Shown: positions 36,998 through 46,720, counted from the stretch's first letter. The stretch: DNA of 64,000 nt from Pontibacter liquoris (GCF_022758235.1 NZ_JALEBG010000002.1:558001-622000), one strand, 5' to 3'. The notes: a model not told the origin generated them from the sequence alone. A program made the numbers and translations.

Positions 36998-38500
36998 TTA
37001 GCCTAGCTTCTCTAAAATGCTTTTGAAGTTAACGGCTTTATCGATGTAGCTGCGCAACTCACTGCTGGGGATGCGGATCTGCTCGCGGCTGTCGCGGTCA
37101 CGTACAGTTACGGTATCATCCTCCAGCGTCTGGTGGTCCACCGCAATACAGAAAGGGGTGCCGATCAGATCCTGGCGGGTATAGCGCTTGCCAATGCTGT
37201 CGCGCTCTTCGTAGATCACGTTGAAATCATACTTGAGCGTATCGAAGATCTGGGTAGCTTTCTCGGGCAGACCGTCTTTTTTGGTGAGCGGAAGAATGGC
37301 CGCTTTTACCGGAGCCAGGGCCGGATGCAGCTTCAGGAAGGTACGCGTTTTAACTGCATCGCCTTCGGTGATCTCTTCTTCCTGGTAAGCGTTGCACAGC
37401 GTCATCAGGAACAGGCGGTCGGCGCCGGCCGATGTCTCGATCACATAAGGCACATAGTTGCCGTAAGGCTTGCCTTCCTCGTTCAGGTCGTTATCGAAGT
37501 ACTGCATTTTCTTCTTGCTCAACTCCTGGTGCTGGGTCAGGTCAAAGTCGGTGCGGGAGTGGATGCCTTCGATCTCCTTAAAACCAAACGGGAATTTATA
37601 CTCGATGTCCACAGCGGCATTGGCGTAATGGGCCAGTTTGTCGTGGTCGTGGTAGCGCAGGCTTTCGGCCGGAATGCCAATGGCTTCGTGCCACTTTTTA
37701 CGCGTTTCTTTCCATTGCTCGTACCATTCCATCTCAGTGCCAGGGCGCACGAAGAACTGCATTTCCATCTGCTCGAACTCCCGCATACGGAAGATGAACT
37801 GGCGCGCCACGATCTCGTTCCGGAATGCTTTACCGATCTGGGCAATACCAAATGGTATCTTCATGCGACCGGTTTTCTGCACGTTCAGGAAGTTCACAAA
37901 AATACCTTGTGCCGTTTCGGGCCGCAGGTAAATGGTGCTGGATTCCTCCGCTACCGAACCCACCTGCGTAGAGAACATGAGGTTAAACTGGCGCACTTCG
38001 GTCCAATTGGCCGTGCCCGAAAGGGGGCAGGTAATATTTTCGCGGATGATCAGCTCCCGCACGCCGTCCAGGTCTTCGGCTTCCAGCATGCGGCCCATTT
38101 CGGCTGTTAAGGCTTTGCCCCTTGCAGCATCGCCGGCGTTCTCGTACTGCGCGGCTTTTTCTTCGAGCAGCACATCGGCGCGGTAGCGCTTCTTCGAGTC
38201 CTTGTTGTCGATCATCGGATCGTTAAAACTGTCGATGTGGCCAGAGGCTTTCCAGGTAAGCGGGTGCATAAAGATGGCCGCATCCAGGCCCACCACGTTC
38301 TGGTTGAGCTGCGTCATGCACTTCCACCAGAGTTGCTTGATGTTGTTCTTGAGTTCCACGCCCATCTGGCCGTAGTCGTATACAGCCTGCAGGCCGTCAT
38401 AGATCTCGCTCGACGGGAATACGAAGCCGTATTCCTTGGCATGCGAGATGATATCTTTCAAATCGGTATTTTCTGCCGTTGTTTTTTCTTGTGTCGCCAT
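36998..38500 (-). CDS. glyS: Glycyl-tRNA synthetase, homodimeric class II type
   Basis: Charges tRNA-Gly. The 500-residue single-chain enzyme is of the eukaryote-like alpha-2 type, not the tetrameric GlyQ/GlyS type of E. coli. Motif 2 is visible in IGKAFRNEIVARQFIFRMRE (about 212-231), and motif 3 in the C-terminal half as SAGADRLFLMTL (about 350-361). A C-terminal anticodon-binding domain follows (GTPFCIAVDHQT). The ATG at 38500 is preceded by an AT-rich region. A terminator lies just beyond the stop. Confidence 0.95.
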   Translation of the reverse strand: MATQEKTTAENTDLKDIISHAKEYGFVFPSSEIYDGLQAVYDYGQMGVELKNNIKQLWWKCMTQLNQNVVGLDAAIFMHPLTWKASGHIDSFNDPMIDNKDSKKRYRADVLLEEKAAQYENAGDAARGKALTAEMGRMLEAEDLDGVRELIIRENITCPLSGTANWTEVRQFNLMFSTQVGSVAEESSTIYLRPETAQGIFVNFLNVQKTGRMKIPFGIAQIGKAFRNEIVARQFIFRMREFEQMEMQFFVRPGTEMEWYEQWKETRKKWHEAIGIPAESLRYHDHDKLAHYANAAVDIEYKFPFGFKEIEGIHSRTDFDLTQHQELSKKKMQYFDNDLNEEGKPYGNYVPYVIETSAGADRLFLMTLCNAYQEEEITEGDAVKTRTFLKLHPALAPVKAAILPLTKKDGLPEKATQIFDTLKYDFNVIYEERDSIGKRYTRQDLIGTPFCIAVDHQTLEDDTVTVRDRDSREQIRIPSSELRSYIDKAVNFKSILEKLG

Positions 38501-38715
38501 GCCGTAAAGATAGCCTTTTCGTTTTTTATAATAAAAATCCCAGCTTCACTGTTTTCTGATGCGTTTCGCTTTGCTGCTTACAGACAAATTTATAGCCCTT
38601 AGCGGTGCGCTGTGCTACTTTATTGCCTGTGTTAACAATTTCTTAACACAGGCATGAAAACCCTTTTTCGTTTTTGCCCTAACTTGCACCGTTTTTTCTC
38701 ACCTATACTTTTAAA

Positions 38716-39849
38716 ATGGCAAAAGCTAAACGCGCGAAACACGTTGTTCCGGTACAACCCCACAAGTTTACCAAACGCTTCAGTCTGGTAGACGTTGTAG
38801 TTCGCAAAGAAAAAAGATTTTTATACTTTATTGCCTTTTCCTTTCTCCTGGCGGGTATTGTGTATCCTTACCCGGGCATTGCCATGTGGGTAGGATTTGC
38901 CTTTGCCGCTTACTCTGCCATTGCCAACGACAGTATCCAGACGATCGGTACGTTTATCGTTGCCAACGAAGAGAAGCCCTGGTACTGGCAGTGGCTGTTT
39001 ATGGGACTCATCTTCCTGGGAACGGTAGCTTTCAGCTGGTATACCTTCAACGGCGACGTTACGTACCAGCGCCTGGCCACGCCCGGGCTTAATGTGGCGC
39101 CCACCAGCTTCGTATACCTGCAGCTGGCTTCGCCTATCGTGCTTTTGCTTTTAACGCGCTTCAAAATTCCGGTATCTACTACGTTCATGTTGCTCAACGT
39201 TTTCTCGGCTTCGTCGGGTACCGTGGTGGGTATGGTGAGCAAGAGCTTAATGGGGTATGCCGTTTCTTTTGTGGTAGCTTTGGTTATTTACCTGTTGCTG
39301 ACTAAAGTTATCAAGCGTTTTATCAAAGGCAAAGCCAACATGTTCTGGGTTGTTGCCCAGTGGCTCATCAGCGGTTTCTTATGGTACATCTGGCTGGCGC
39401 AGGATTTGGCCAACGTGGCTGTTTACCTGCCGCGTAATTTAAGTGTCTGGCAATTTGCCGCCTTTGCCGGCTTTATTTTCATGTTGCTGGGCTTCCTGTT
39501 CTACAAGCGCGGCGAAAAGATACAGCACGTGGTGAACGAGAAATCGGAAGTGCGCGATGTGCGCAGCGCCGCTATCATCGACCTGGTGTACGGCATCATA
39601 CTCTACTACTTCAAAGAGCTGAACAACATCCCGATGAGTACGACCTGGGTGTTTGTGGGCTTGCTGGCCGGCCGCGAGCTGGGCATGCACATCCAGTCGC
39701 ATGACAAGAGCGTGAAGTATATCAAAACCTTCCGCCTCATTGGCAAAGACATTCTTTCTGTCACTATTGGTCTGGTGATCTCCGTTATACTTGCCATAGC
39801 CATTAACCCGGTCATGCAGAAAGAAGTGATGGACTTCCTGTTCAAATAA
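38716..39849 (+). CDS. Multi-spanning membrane protein related to PiT phosphate permeases
   Basis: Protein of 377 residues with about 10 membrane segments. Two internally repeated signatures point to the inorganic phosphate transporter (PiT/SLC20) family. The first half has ANDSIQTIGTFI and PVSTTFMLLNVFS, the second LAQDLANVAVYLPR and PMSTTWVFVGLLAGRELG. They match the duplicated G-A-N-D/A-N and P-x-S-T-T-H elements in degenerate form. The classical second GANDVAN is AQDLANV, so ion and substrate specificity may differ. An N-terminal basic tail (MAKAKRAKHVVP) is cytoplasmic. It is transcribed divergently from glyS and ends at a terminator. Confidence 0.8.
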   Translation: MAKAKRAKHVVPVQPHKFTKRFSLVDVVVRKEKRFLYFIAFSFLLAGIVYPYPGIAMWVGFAFAAYSAIANDSIQTIGTFIVANEEKPWYWQWLFMGLIFLGTVAFSWYTFNGDVTYQRLATPGLNVAPTSFVYLQLASPIVLLLLTRFKIPVSTTFMLLNVFSASSGTVVGMVSKSLMGYAVSFVVALVIYLLLTKVIKRFIKGKANMFWVVAQWLISGFLWYIWLAQDLANVAVYLPRNLSVWQFAAFAGFIFMLLGFLFYKRGEKIQHVVNEKSEVRDVRSAAIIDLVYGIILYYFKELNNIPMSTTWVFVGLLAGRELGMHIQSHDKSVKYIKTFRLIGKDILSVTIGLVISVILAIAINPVMQKEVMDFLFK

Positions 39850-39866
39850 GCTGCTTATACCTTTCT

Positions 39867-39902
39867 CACAAAAAAAGCCCGGCCATACACCGGGCTTTTT
39901 TA
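39867..39902 (+). terminator. Terminator after the PiT-like gene
   Basis: AAAAGCCCGG and CCGGGCTTTT pair around CCATACA, followed by T. It lies 20 bp after the stop codon. Confidence 0.88.
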
Positions 39903-40036
39903 TGTCCTTCTTAGCCGTGCTGTAAACTACCTGAATGGCCCTTACACAAGCCAGGCACCTGTTTTCATACTCTTATCTACAGCACAACTGCAGGCTTATA
40001 CCCGGTTCTGCTTTTACTTGCGGCATTCGTTTTAAA

Positions 40037-40073
40037 CAAAAATCCCCGGCAGGCGCAAGGCTTACCGGGGATC
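40037..40073 (-). terminator. Terminator after the acidic 152-residue protein gene
   Basis: On the minus strand ATCCCCGG pairs with CCGGGGAT across a loop of about 15 bases, followed by TTTTTGTTT, about 25 bp after the stop. Confidence 0.75.
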
Positions 40074-40095
40074 TTATACGTTATTTTAATGCTGT

Positions 40096-40554
40096 TTATT
40101 TCTCAGGCCACACGACTTCCAGGTCATCATTGATAAAGACGCCAAAGTTGATCGCGATCAGCTGCTCATCATCGAAGTAGAGGTCGATCATTTCCTTCTC
40201 GAACGAAATGCGGGTTTCGCCGCCTTCCATCTCCTCTTCTTCCGGGTTGTTCACCCCATTGTCGGCGAAGAGCTGCAGGATCTGGTTGGGGCTCATTTCA
40301 AAGATCCGTTCTCCCCAAAGCTGTACTTCGCGGTTGGCCGTTTCGATGCAGCTTAAACGGTATTCATCTTCTTTGTCGAAATAGAGTGAATAGCCTTCTT
40401 CCCAATAGTTCCAGGCCTGGTGCTCAAAGTCGTCGTCCTCTTCCGACTCCTCAATTTCCTCAGGCTCTCCTATCAACTTCTCTACTTCTTCCATTGTCAG
40501 GCCAAACTTGATCTTACCAAGTCCCTTGCCTAACCTGATGTCCTTATTGATCAT
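40096..40554 (-). CDS. Acidic hypothetical protein
   Basis: Cytoplasmic protein of 152 residues that is strongly acidic (EESEEDDDFE near 36-45, EEEEMEGGE near 105). The N-terminus LGKGLGKIKFGLTMEEVEKL followed by IGEPEEIEE resembles the small BamE/SmpA-like alpha-beta motif that occurs in many stand-alone proteins and immunity-type proteins. A second, similar half follows (MSPNQILQLFADNG), suggesting an internal duplication. No function can be given. It lies about 75 bp downstream of the DUF4385 gene on the same strand. Confidence 0.65.
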   Translation of the reverse strand: MINKDIRLGKGLGKIKFGLTMEEVEKLIGEPEEIEESEEDDDFEHQAWNYWEEGYSLYFDKEDEYRLSCIETANREVQLWGERIFEMSPNQILQLFADNGVNNPEEEEMEGGETRISFEKEMIDLYFDDEQLIAINFGVFINDDLEVVWPEK

Positions 40555-40629
40555 GTTAATACGTAGGTTATGATTTTTGCAAAGATACGTGAATTATACA
40601 AGCTGGTATATACTTTTTGTTCCCCTAAC

Positions 40630-41148
40630 TTACTTTCCGGCACCATTCATTTGCTTAAAATTCAGCAGCATGCGCTGGTACGTTTCATCGGCTTTTGCCA
40701 ACTCCCACTTTTCCTTGAATATTTGCGCTGACTGCGCCTTTTCTGCATCCGGCTCGTTGGGCAACAGGTACTTTTTCCGGGCTGCTTTTTCCTGCTCCCA
40801 GGTAGGCTCCTGCTGCGGGTTCTGCTCATACTTGCGGCCAGACTTATGGTTAGCGTAACGGCGCGCACGGGTATAGCCCATCTGCAAAAATTTGCGGGCC
40901 ATATCCGCCCCTACAAAGTCATTCTGCTGCAGGTAGTCCCGGAACTTGGCATAGATCGTTTCAGAAGACTCAGTGGCTATCTCCGGCGTTCTGAAGCGCC
41001 AATGCGGCAGGATCTCCGATTTGTAAGGCTCTACCAGCAACACACCCTGCTCGCCTTTGCCTACGCGGTACAGCTCCGGATGCTGCCGGAAATCCGTCTT
41101 CCCAAAATCCAGGTCATAGTTAAACGTTTTGCCCTGCTCCTTCTTCAT
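40630..41148 (-). CDS. DUF4385 family protein
   Basis: Cytoplasmic 172-residue protein matching DUF4385: FNYDLDFGKTDFRQHPELYRVGKGEQGVLLVEPYKSEILPHW near the N-terminus, and ADMARKFLQMGYTRARRYANHKSGRKY near 80-106. The role is unknown. Its start codon overlaps the end of the antiporter gene by 29 bp, so it is probably translationally coupled to it and may be ion-stress related, but that is only inference. Confidence 0.85.
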   Translation of the reverse strand: MKKEQGKTFNYDLDFGKTDFRQHPELYRVGKGEQGVLLVEPYKSEILPHWRFRTPEIATESSETIYAKFRDYLQQNDFVGADMARKFLQMGYTRARRYANHKSGRKYEQNPQQEPTWEQEKAARKKYLLPNEPDAEKAQSAQIFKEKWELAKADETYQRMLLNFKQMNGAGK

Positions 41149-43201
41149 TTACTGTTTCTATACTTTCCGATTTAATCAAGGTGCTCTGCGAGGTGGCGTA
41201 TTGCTCCGGGTATATTACAATAAAACTGTTATTGCTATAGTTTCGCGACAACATACGCGGCACGTAGTCCAGGTTATTGTTGTACGATACGGTGCTTTTC
41301 CGGGCTGAGATCACGATCATCATGTCGTCTTTTTTGATCTCTGATCGCATGGCCGAAAAGTCGCGGATGCTTTCGTAAGGTATAAACTCGGCTTCAATAG
41401 CCGGCTTGGCACCGGTGGCAATGCTTTTGAGCTTGCTCAGAGTTCTGCGTTGCGCTCTGAAAACCACCTTAGCACCCAACTGCTGCGCTAACAAATTTAC
41501 CGACCGCACCCAGCGCATAAACCCCCGTTCCAGTTCCGCATTGGTGGGCACGATCACGATCAGCCGGCTGGTGGTATTCAGCGGTTGAATGATGCGGCAA
41601 ACCAGGAACATCTGCTCTGTATTTTCCAGCAGGTTGTCCAGCACGGTTCCAAAGATCCGGGCCTGGGTCGTAATTTTCGCATTCCACCCCAAAACCACTT
41701 CCGTGATCATAAGCTCTTTTATGGCACGCAAAATGCCGCTTGCAATGTTGATATCTATTTTGGAAACCAGCTGCACATCGTTATCCGTTGCCGATGCCTG
41801 TTTAATAGCTTCCTGCAGCATTTTGTTCTTTTTATAAATTTCCTCCTCGGCATGCTCGTTGTCGATCACCACAGCCAGCGGATAGATCGGCTCGTGTTGT
41901 GCCGGGTTCTTGAGCATGATGGCCAGGTCGATCAAACTTTCCATAGATTTTGGATTGCCGACCGGCACCAGGATCCGGTCTGGCTTATCACTTACATCGG
42001 GCTTTTTACGGCGCTCTATAATGGCCAGCAGTTTGGCTGTTTTCTCTGTCGTAAACGAACTTACCAAACTAGAGGCTAGGATCAGGGCTACCGCGCCGTT
42101 CAGCGCGCTTTCGCCGAGCAGGCCTACCTCATACCCTGCCAGCACTACCGCCAACGTGGCGGCCGCATGCGCGCTGCTCAAGCCAAAGATCAGGTGGCGC
42201 TGCAGTTTGCTATACCCAAATATGCGTTGTGTAATGTATGCTGCGGCATACTTACAGAGTGGCGCCAGAATAACAATGGTAGCCGCAATGATCAGGGCAT
42301 TTGTATCGGTGAAGAGCTTTATGAGGTTCACCATCATGCCCACGTTTAGCAGGAAGAAAGGAATAAAAATATTATTCCCTACAAATTCTATCCTGTTCAT
42401 CAGCGGCGAAGTATGCGGTATAAGCGGATTGAGGGCCAGCCCCGCCAGGAACGCTCCAATAATAGCATCCATCCCGGCCAGCTCAGCTATAAAACCTGAC
42501 GCGAAGACAATGGCCAGCACAAAGATGAACTGCGCCCCTTTCTCGCTCTCCAGCTGCTTGAACATCCACTTGGCCAGCTTCGGAAATACGCCTATCACAA
42601 TCACAACAAACATGCTCATCTGGATCAGCATCTTCAGCCAGAAACCGACACTCATTTCTCCTTCTGTCGAACCGGTGATAATGGCCAGCGTTAACAGCAC
42701 GGCTGTATCCGTTATCAGCGTACCGCCAATGGTGATCGTAACTGCTTCGTTCCGGCTTAATCCCAGCCTGCTTACAATAGGATAGGCCAATAAGGTATGC
42801 GGGGCAAACATGCTGGCCAGTAGTATGGCTGGTTTTATGTTGTACCCGATCAAGTTATTAAACACCAGTGTTCCCACTACAATTGGGATCAGAAAGGTGA
42901 GAGCGCCGAATACAATGCTTCGAACTTTATACCTCTTGAAATCGATGATATCAATTTCGAGCCCTGCCTGGAACATGATATAGAGCAACCCCACCGTACC
43001 GAATAAAACGATACTGGCATCTCTTTCCAAGATATGCAGACCATGGGGTCCTATAATCACGCCGGCAAGTATCAGCACCACGATACTTGGCACCCGCAGC
43101 CTTCGCATTAGTATCGGAGCACCAAGTATAATCAGCAATACCAGCGTAAAGATCTGCACCGGCTCTTCGAGTGGTATATGTAGTTCCATCAGTAATTTCA
43201 T
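41120..43201 (-). CDS. CPA2 family cation:proton antiporter with C-terminal Usp-like domain
   Basis: Inner-membrane Na+/K+:H+ exchanger of 693 residues. Residues 15-390 hold about 12 membrane segments of the Na_H_Exchanger fold, with ILAGVIIGPHGL near 40 and the ion-binding region around GTLITDTAVLLTLAIITG (about 155-172). The remaining 300 residues are cytoplasmic, with alpha-beta repeats like universal stress protein domains (DRILVPVGNPKSMESLIDLA near 408 and a second near 545). The start ATG at 43201 borders the candidate origin region. It overlaps the DUF4385 gene by 29 bp. Confidence 0.92.
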   Translation of the reverse strand: MKLLMELHIPLEEPVQIFTLVLLIILGAPILMRRLRVPSIVVLILAGVIIGPHGLHILERDASIVLFGTVGLLYIMFQAGLEIDIIDFKRYKVRSIVFGALTFLIPIVVGTLVFNNLIGYNIKPAILLASMFAPHTLLAYPIVSRLGLSRNEAVTITIGGTLITDTAVLLTLAIITGSTEGEMSVGFWLKMLIQMSMFVVIVIGVFPKLAKWMFKQLESEKGAQFIFVLAIVFASGFIAELAGMDAIIGAFLAGLALNPLIPHTSPLMNRIEFVGNNIFIPFFLLNVGMMVNLIKLFTDTNALIIAATIVILAPLCKYAAAYITQRIFGYSKLQRHLIFGLSSAHAAATLAVVLAGYEVGLLGESALNGAVALILASSLVSSFTTEKTAKLLAIIERRKKPDVSDKPDRILVPVGNPKSMESLIDLAIMLKNPAQHEPIYPLAVVIDNEHAEEEIYKKNKMLQEAIKQASATDNDVQLVSKIDINIASGILRAIKELMITEVVLGWNAKITTQARIFGTVLDNLLENTEQMFLVCRIIQPLNTTSRLIVIVPTNAELERGFMRWVRSVNLLAQQLGAKVVFRAQRRTLSKLKSIATGAKPAIEAEFIPYESIRDFSAMRSEIKKDDMMIVISARKSTVSYNNNLDYVPRMLSRNYSNNSFIVIYPEQYATSQSTLIKSESIETVNEEGAGQNV

Positions 43202-44151
43202 AGTTTCATTTCAACGGCTTCCGACTAAAGTTAAGGCTTTTTTTTCTTATGCCTTTGTGTAACTGTCCTGCTTTCCTTACTCAAATTTTCGCTTTTCTAT
43301 GAGCTTTCCACACATCTCCATCTCTAATAATTTTATTTAATTAAATTTTTAAAAGAATCTTTCTCTCATTATTGAGTGTGTTCATAAGTGCATAACTCTA
43401 CCCATATTTGTGTAAGCGTAACAACTTGTTTACATACTCCAGGTTTTTCACCCGCTCTCCACATTCTCAAAATTTTTAGAAATATCTTTCTCAAGGGTTT
43501 AAAGCTGTTTTCCACTTTTTGCCCTTTTATGTGTATTTCTTTTTACACTATTCACACAGACGTGGACAACCCTAAAATTTGAGAGAAGTTGTGCACCTGT
43601 TTCCACTTTTCGGGTGTTCCACAGCCGTTTTGGGTAGCTCCGGACAAGGGGTGTGTAAATTGTTCTACGGTTTACCCACGTTTATCCACCGTTATACCCA
43701 CAGCTTTGTGGATTTCTTTTATTTGTTTCTGATGTGCTTTAAACGCGCTCTTAAATACACGAATTAGTGCCTCTGATTTTATCTTACGGGTGAGAAGCAA
43801 AAAGCTTTTCACTTTCACAAACCGTGAAAACGAAACAGAATTTTACACGCGCCGGAATTTACCGGCCTGTATAAAGGAGCGAGCGGAAGGTGACATGTGT
43901 AACGTGTAGCTGCCAACGTGAAGCGGGAACGGGATTCAAGGAAAGGGAGTAGGCAGTACACAGGCTGAGACAGGCGTGCCGGAACAGCTTCGGCCTTTGA
44001 AAGCTTTCCGTTTGCCGATGTATAAACCTGGTAAGCAGAAGAGAATTGTAAAGGAAGAGAGCTGCGCTGTTGGGGATAGGATGTCCTGGTTTAGCAGGCA
44101 CAAAAAAAGGGAGACCGACTAGGCCTCCCTTTTTTTGTGTTTTCTTCTAAA
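43202..44151. other. Candidate chromosomal replication origin (oriC) in a 950-bp gene-free region
   Basis: No credible gene lies between the antiporter and the Ig-like lipoprotein gene. The part 43300-43720 contains an AT-rich stretch (43321-43362, a possible unwinding element). Nearby is a cluster of sequences close to the DnaA box TTATCCACA: TTATCCACC at 43682-43690 (one mismatch), CTATTCACA at 43548-43556, TTATGCACT on the minus strand at 43387-43395, TTGTCCACG on the minus strand at 43561-43569, AAATCCACA on the minus strand at 43708-43716, CTTTCCACA at 43304-43312 and TGTTCCACA at 43615-43623. mnmG and a parS site lie within 5 kb. Against it, genes on both sides run on the minus strand, with no divergence. 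Confidence 0.5.
44102..44137 (-). terminator. Terminator after the Ig-like lipoprotein gene
   Basis: AAAAAAAGGGAG pairs with CTCCCTTTTTTT around ACCGACTAGGC, 15 bp after the stop of the gene at 44152. Confidence 0.85.
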
Positions 44152-45762
44152 TTAAAATTCGAGCTTGATCGCTTCCAGTTCCCAGTTCGCACGAATATCG
44201 ATGGGATTCGGATAGAGATATACTTTCTCAAAGGCTTTTTCCAGCTTCGGATCCGGTTTATCCCAGCGGCCATTGTTGTTTTCATCTACCAGCACCCGTA
44301 TATAATATTGCCCCGGCTCGAGGTTGGTGAAAATAAACGTTTTCATATTCCGGATCTCTTTTACCGGATTATACTTTGTATCGAGCAGCTGGATAATATA
44401 GGAAGGAGACTTGGTTTGGATAATTCCTTTCACGCTGCCCAACCCATTATTATCTGCTATCGGCAATGGAATAGCAGGGAATACTAACGGATTGCCCTGT
44501 AACGGGACGATGGCGGTGCTATCCAACACCAGGCTGAATTGTTTATTGCGGCCTTGCAGCGCTGGGAGCTGAAAGCGCAATTCGGTACCTGATGGATCCA
44601 GGGTAAGCTGCCCTGGATATTTCAGGGCCTGCAGTACTACCGAATCTGCCATAATGCGAACTGGCTCGTTCCCGGTAATCTTGACAGGCGTCTCGAGTTC
44701 GATGGTAACCGTTTGCCCGGATCTGTAAGCGGGCTTTGCATTGTTTGTAACCTGTAGTTGCGCGCCTTTCAGCAGCTGGGCACGCTTCCCTTCAAAAGCA
44801 ATTTGAACAGTATCTACCGCTATATTGCCCGAGGAATCCACTGCAGAGAAGATTGCTTTTCCACCATTGAAAGTAGGCGTTTTGAACAGCTGGAATGCTT
44901 TGCCTCCGGTACCCTTTCTGAAGTATAATGTGTCGTTTGGCTGCTGCTGGCTCCTTGCGCTGAACCGCAGGATGCCTTCGTTATAAGTGCCTACAAACCG
45001 GTCACTATATCGGTCACGTTGGGTGAGAATAGGCTTCTTGGTATCGATTTTTACGGTCTGCAAAAGTACCGGTGCTGTGGTAGACGTAATATGAATAGGT
45101 GTGGAGAAATAGGCCACTTTCTCCGCCTCGTTATCGTAAATGGCATTTTTGTTTTTATCTATCAACGCGTAGATCCGGTAATCTCCCTCTTTGATATTCT
45201 CGAACGTATACTTGCCCGCGGCATCTGTCTGCGTCTGATAATAGGGTAGATCTTCTCTGATATTCAGCGTATCGTTTGCCGGGTAAAGTGCTACCACGGC
45301 ATCTTTCTCCGGTAGCTGCGTCATCAGATCTACTACCGTACCAGCTACCTTGCTTGAGTCGATAAAGGTGCCGGTGCTGAAAGCCAGTTTTAAGTTCAGG
45401 GGTTTGTTACTTTCGGTAATATCCATCAGCCCTTCGCGGAAGTTGAAAGTATAGGTGGTATTCTTCAGCAGCGGTTTTTCAAACTCCAGCGTAATCGTTT
45501 CCTTATCCGTTTTCACCTTATAGGTGTTGTTGGTATTAGGCGTGATGAGCAGTTCGCGGGTAAGATTCTTAGCTTGGATCTCTTCGTCAAATGTCAGGCT
45601 AACAGTTTTGCCTTTCACGTTTAACTGCTGGTTTTTCGGAGTGCTGCTCTTCAGCGTTGGCGGCGTGGTATCTTTGGGGCCACCCTCCGGGCTACTGATG
45701 CTCGCGCACGAGCTCATACCCGTTATAAGTGCTGCTGCTACAAGTATGGCGTGTATCTTCAT
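44152..45762 (-). CDS. Lipoprotein with bacterial Ig-like (Big_5) domain
   Basis: Predicted outer-membrane or surface lipoprotein of 536 residues. The lipobox is near residues 14-19 (GMSSCAS), followed by PEGGPKDTTPPTLKSSTPKN, the characteristic start of this Bacteroidota family. Residues 35-135 form a Big_5 Ig-like domain (VSLTFDEEIQ to LKLAFSTG). Next comes an SdrD/carboxypeptidase-regulatory-like beta domain (AAGKYTFENIKEGDYRIYALIDKNKNAIYD, about 186-215), and a second such unit ends the protein (GQYYIRVLVDENNNGRWDKPDP). The function is unknown. It is about 70 bp downstream of the methyltransferase gene. Confidence 0.85.
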   Translation of the reverse strand: MKIHAILVAAALITGMSSCASISSPEGGPKDTTPPTLKSSTPKNQQLNVKGKTVSLTFDEEIQAKNLTRELLITPNTNNTYKVKTDKETITLEFEKPLLKNTTYTFNFREGLMDITESNKPLNLKLAFSTGTFIDSSKVAGTVVDLMTQLPEKDAVVALYPANDTLNIREDLPYYQTQTDAAGKYTFENIKEGDYRIYALIDKNKNAIYDNEAEKVAYFSTPIHITSTTAPVLLQTVKIDTKKPILTQRDRYSDRFVGTYNEGILRFSARSQQQPNDTLYFRKGTGGKAFQLFKTPTFNGGKAIFSAVDSSGNIAVDTVQIAFEGKRAQLLKGAQLQVTNNAKPAYRSGQTVTIELETPVKITGNEPVRIMADSVVLQALKYPGQLTLDPSGTELRFQLPALQGRNKQFSLVLDSTAIVPLQGNPLVFPAIPLPIADNNGLGSVKGIIQTKSPSYIIQLLDTKYNPVKEIRNMKTFIFTNLEPGQYYIRVLVDENNNGRWDKPDPKLEKAFEKVYLYPNPIDIRANWELEAIKLEF

Positions 45763-45832
45763 GTGTGTAGGTTCTTTAAAAACAAAGAGGCAAACTTACG
45801 CTTGCCTTCTCTGTTTTCAACTTATCAATAGT

Positions 45833-46720
45833 TTATTTCTTTTTAGCCACAAAGATGAGGCTGGAATAATCGTTCCCGTTCTTTTCGGCATGGCTGTTCG
45901 ATTTGTATCCGTTCAGCACGCTTGCCAGCATTTTTGTTTTGCCATCCTTATGCTTTTCGCTTAGCATACTAACATAGTAGGCATCAAACTTCATGGGCAG
46001 CACTTCTTCCAGCACCATCCGATGCTTCTTCAAAAAGCGCTTCATGGTAGGCTGCGTGAAATGATACAAGTGGCGGGGCACGTCATAAGCAGCCCAATTC
46101 TCTCTGTACTCTTTGGCGTCGTGCGAGTCGGCGTTGGGCACGGCAATAATCAGGGTGCCATTATCCTGCAGGCTCGCGATCAGGGCATCTACCGTTTCGT
46201 TGAGCGTGTGCACATGCTCCAGCACATGCCAGAGCGTGATCACATCAAACTTTTCGCCTGAAAGATCTTCCAGTGATGCGGCAATGTTTTCGCCGGTTTC
46301 GGCTGTGGCTACCTGCCTGGCGCGCTCATTGGGCTCGATGCCTCTTACCTCCCAGCCATCTTTTTTACAAGCTGCCAGAAACACGCCCGTCCCGCAGCCA
46401 TAGTCCAGCACGCTGCCTTTGCCCGCCGCATGCCTGTTGATAAGCTCTACTTTCTGCTTGGTTGTAATGGAGCGCACCACATGGTAGGCCCTGTTGATAA
46501 TGCCGCTTTTGGTATTGCTGTGCGAGATGTAATCCTCCGATTCATAGTATGCTCCGATGCTCGCTGCATCCGGTCGCGGGTTGGTAAACTTAAAGCTGCA
46601 GTTCTCACATTCCACTAGCACAAAGCTCTCTTTTGATACAGAGTTGTCCGTTACTACTAAAAAGTTTTTGAACTCGTTTTTGCCGCAAACCGGGCAGTGT
46701 TCTAATCTTTCGTAGCTCAT
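45833..46720 (-). CDS. Class I SAM-dependent methyltransferase with N-terminal zinc ribbon
   Basis: Cytoplasmic enzyme of 295 residues. Residues 8-42 form a C4 zinc ribbon (CPVC then CENC). The Rossmann methyltransferase core has motif I VLDYGCGTGVFLAA near 104-117, an acidic residue in RGIEPNE near 130, and motif post-I VITLWHVLEHVHTL near 160-173, typical of UbiG-like Methyltransf_23 enzymes. Substrate is unknown; such proteins are often associated with polysaccharide or lipid modification. Its start codon directly abuts the mnmG stop (46720/46721), so it is probably in the mnmG operon. Confidence 0.9.
   Translation of the reverse strand: MSYERLEHCPVCGKNEFKNFLVVTDNSVSKESFVLVECENCSFKFTNPRPDAASIGAYYESEDYISHSNTKSGIINRAYHVVRSITTKQKVELINRHAAGKGSVLDYGCGTGVFLAACKKDGWEVRGIEPNERARQVATAETGENIAASLEDLSGEKFDVITLWHVLEHVHTLNETVDALIASLQDNGTLIIAVPNADSHDAKEYRENWAAYDVPRHLYHFTQPTMKRFLKKHRMVLEEVLPMKFDAYYVSMLSEKHKDGKTKMLASVLNGYKSNSHAEKNGNDYSSLIFVAKKK

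Noticed and set aside
43388..44101. Short ORFs in the 43-44 kb gap (for example 43388-43582 and 43859-44101)
   Set aside because: Low-complexity Phe/Cys/His-rich translations without conserved features; the region reads better as non-coding origin-like DNA.
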